DNA of 34,096 nt, taken from assembly GCA_900543805.1 (NCBI GenBank), contig UQTE01000022.1, positions 1-34,096 on the forward strand, given 5' to 3'. The translations under genes were made by a program, and so were the position numbers. Numbering within the stretch: the stretch's first letter is position 1; each line of letters opens with the position of its first letter. The notes below the pieces were generated by a model. It did no database searches, was not told the origin of the DNA, and saw only the letters and a list, made by a program, of their open reading frames with translations. This DNA is from an uncultured Sutterella sp. GTDB taxonomy: Bacteria; Pseudomonadota; Gammaproteobacteria; Burkholderiales; Burkholderiaceae_F. This document shows, in pieces, positions 33,447 through 34,096 of the stretch.

Positions 33447-33940
33447 ATTTTGGCCCCATCAACCTCCAATCTGAAGTACAGGAACTCGCGGAGCGCATTG
33501 ACACACGAGACGAACGTGCGGACATTGCCATGAAGATCTCCGACCTAACACTTGAGCAAGAAAAAACCAAGCTTGAGTTAGAAAAAATCAGACTAGAACA
33601 GGAAAAGGAGCGTTTAAATAGACTGCAAAAGAATTCTGGCCGTCGACCTCTTTTTTTCTGGTCATTGATGATTGTCATCGGACTTCTTTACGGCAGCTTT
33701 TTCATAATGGTGTGGCATGCACTTTTTGCAAACCCTACTACAGATATCCTCACTGATGCAGAAGCTCGTCTTTACATCATCCAGCTAATTTTGTTAGGGG
33801 TAATACCGACAGTTTTAGTCGCTTTGGTGATGAAAGCGATTTTCTCTGCGACAGCGAAGAATGATGAAAAATCGACAGAAATAAAAATCGCCGACGCTGT
33901 TCCCATCAAAGTAATTACGGAATCTCTCACAAGACAATAA
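33443..33940 (+). CDS. Coiled-coil protein with two transmembrane helices, partner of the ImmA protease
   Basis: 165 residues; the start ATG overlaps the protease stop. Residues 30-63 are a charged heptad-rich coiled coil (DLTLEQEKTKLELEKIRLEQ). Hydrophobic helices follow at about 69-92 (PLFFWSLMIVIGLLYGSFFI) and 110-134 (LYIIQLILLGVIPTVLVALV), then a 30-residue soluble tail. I recognise no family. The layout (cytoplasmic coiled coil, hairpin in the inner membrane) would suit a membrane-tethered effector or a substrate of the protease; this is inference. Low GC like its partner. Confidence 0.8.
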   Translation: MNFGPINLQSEVQELAERIDTRDERADIAMKISDLTLEQEKTKLELEKIRLEQEKERLNRLQKNSGRRPLFFWSLMIVIGLLYGSFFIMVWHALFANPTTDILTDAEARLYIIQLILLGVIPTVLVALVMKAIFSATAKNDEKSTEIKIADAVPIKVITESLTRQ

Positions 33941-34046
33941 AAAAAACAAACTCCACGCACAGTAGCAACAAATCGATTTTCTTCGATTAATAACCCTGTG
34001 CTTCCATTTCCACGTACCGACGTACAAAGCCCCAGAAACACTGAAC

Positions 34047-34079
34047 TGTCCCCAGAAAGCGAGACACTTTCTGGGGACA
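34047..34079. repeat. 13-bp perfect inverted repeat before a gene start at the window edge
   Basis: TGTCCCCAGAAAG (34047-34059) and CTTTCTGGGGACA (34067-34079) pair perfectly around CGAGACA. A related GCCCCAGAAACA lies at 34029-34040. The repeat ends 5 bases before an ATG. Confidence 0.85.
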
Positions 34080-34084
34080 CTTTT

Positions 34085-34096
34085 ATGGGCAAGAAG
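34085..34096 (+). CDS. Start of an unidentified gene, cut by the window end
   Basis: ATG GGC AAG AAG (M-G-K-K) follows the inverted repeat. Many transposase ORFs begin similarly, and the hairpin could be an element end, but four codons cannot prove it. Confidence 0.25.

Overview
The window is high-GC DNA from a Gram-negative bacterium, most likely a gut-type betaproteobacterium of the Sutterellaceae (Burkholderiales). Support for this: a Burkholderiales-type trimeric porin, autotransporter beta-barrels, and five periplasmic flavin reductases with Tat or Sec signals. There is also a tetraheme cytochrome and a TtrS/TtrR-like two-component pair. The taxonomic call is inference from gene content; no rRNA gene is present.

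Layout. 1-2.34 kb: the 3' part of an autotransporter followed by an orphan C-terminal barrel tail of a second one. 2.6-6.6 kb: a truncated solitary HicB and a 1091-residue DUF4145/UvrD-helicase/DEDD-exonuclease fusion. 6.7-7.1 kb: decayed remnants, including an aldo/keto reductase tail. 7.4-10.5 kb: a porin convergent with a Tat-exported flavoprotein; both carry the same 16-bp palindromic element upstream. 10.8 kb: a 15-bp minisatellite. 11.3-12.7 kb: an AlbA_2/HATPase regulator. 12.9-16.5 kb: a second flavoprotein, then a flavoprotein plus tetraheme cytochrome operon. 16.7-19.3 kb: a divergent sensor kinase and response regulator with a PhnD-like periplasmic sensor domain, followed by an ATPase remnant. 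19.9-22.9 kb: a Crp/Fnr-like regulator divergent from a Sec-exported flavoprotein. 23-26.7 kb: a DUF4143 ATPase, a patatin and a Na+-dependent NSS transporter. 27-29.5 kb: a solitary HigA antitoxin with a strong operator, and topoisomerase III. 29.7-32.6 kb: a LysR regulator divergent from a fifth flavoprotein. 33-34 kb: a low-GC two-gene module (ImmA/IrrE protease and a coiled-coil membrane protein), followed by an inverted repeat and a start codon at the window edge.

How it fits together. The dominant theme is anaerobic respiration with organic electron acceptors. Several flavoproteins of the fumarate-reductase/urocanate-reductase superfamily sit beside their own regulator: a two-component system, a Crp/Fnr-like protein and a LysR protein. 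Three keep the fumarate-reductase-like Arg/His residues. Two (15055-16521 and 21432-22937) have lost them and should use other substrates. Accessory DNA (toxin-antitoxin relics, a helicase-nuclease fusion, an ImmA/membrane-protein pair, repeats and gene remnants) is interspersed.
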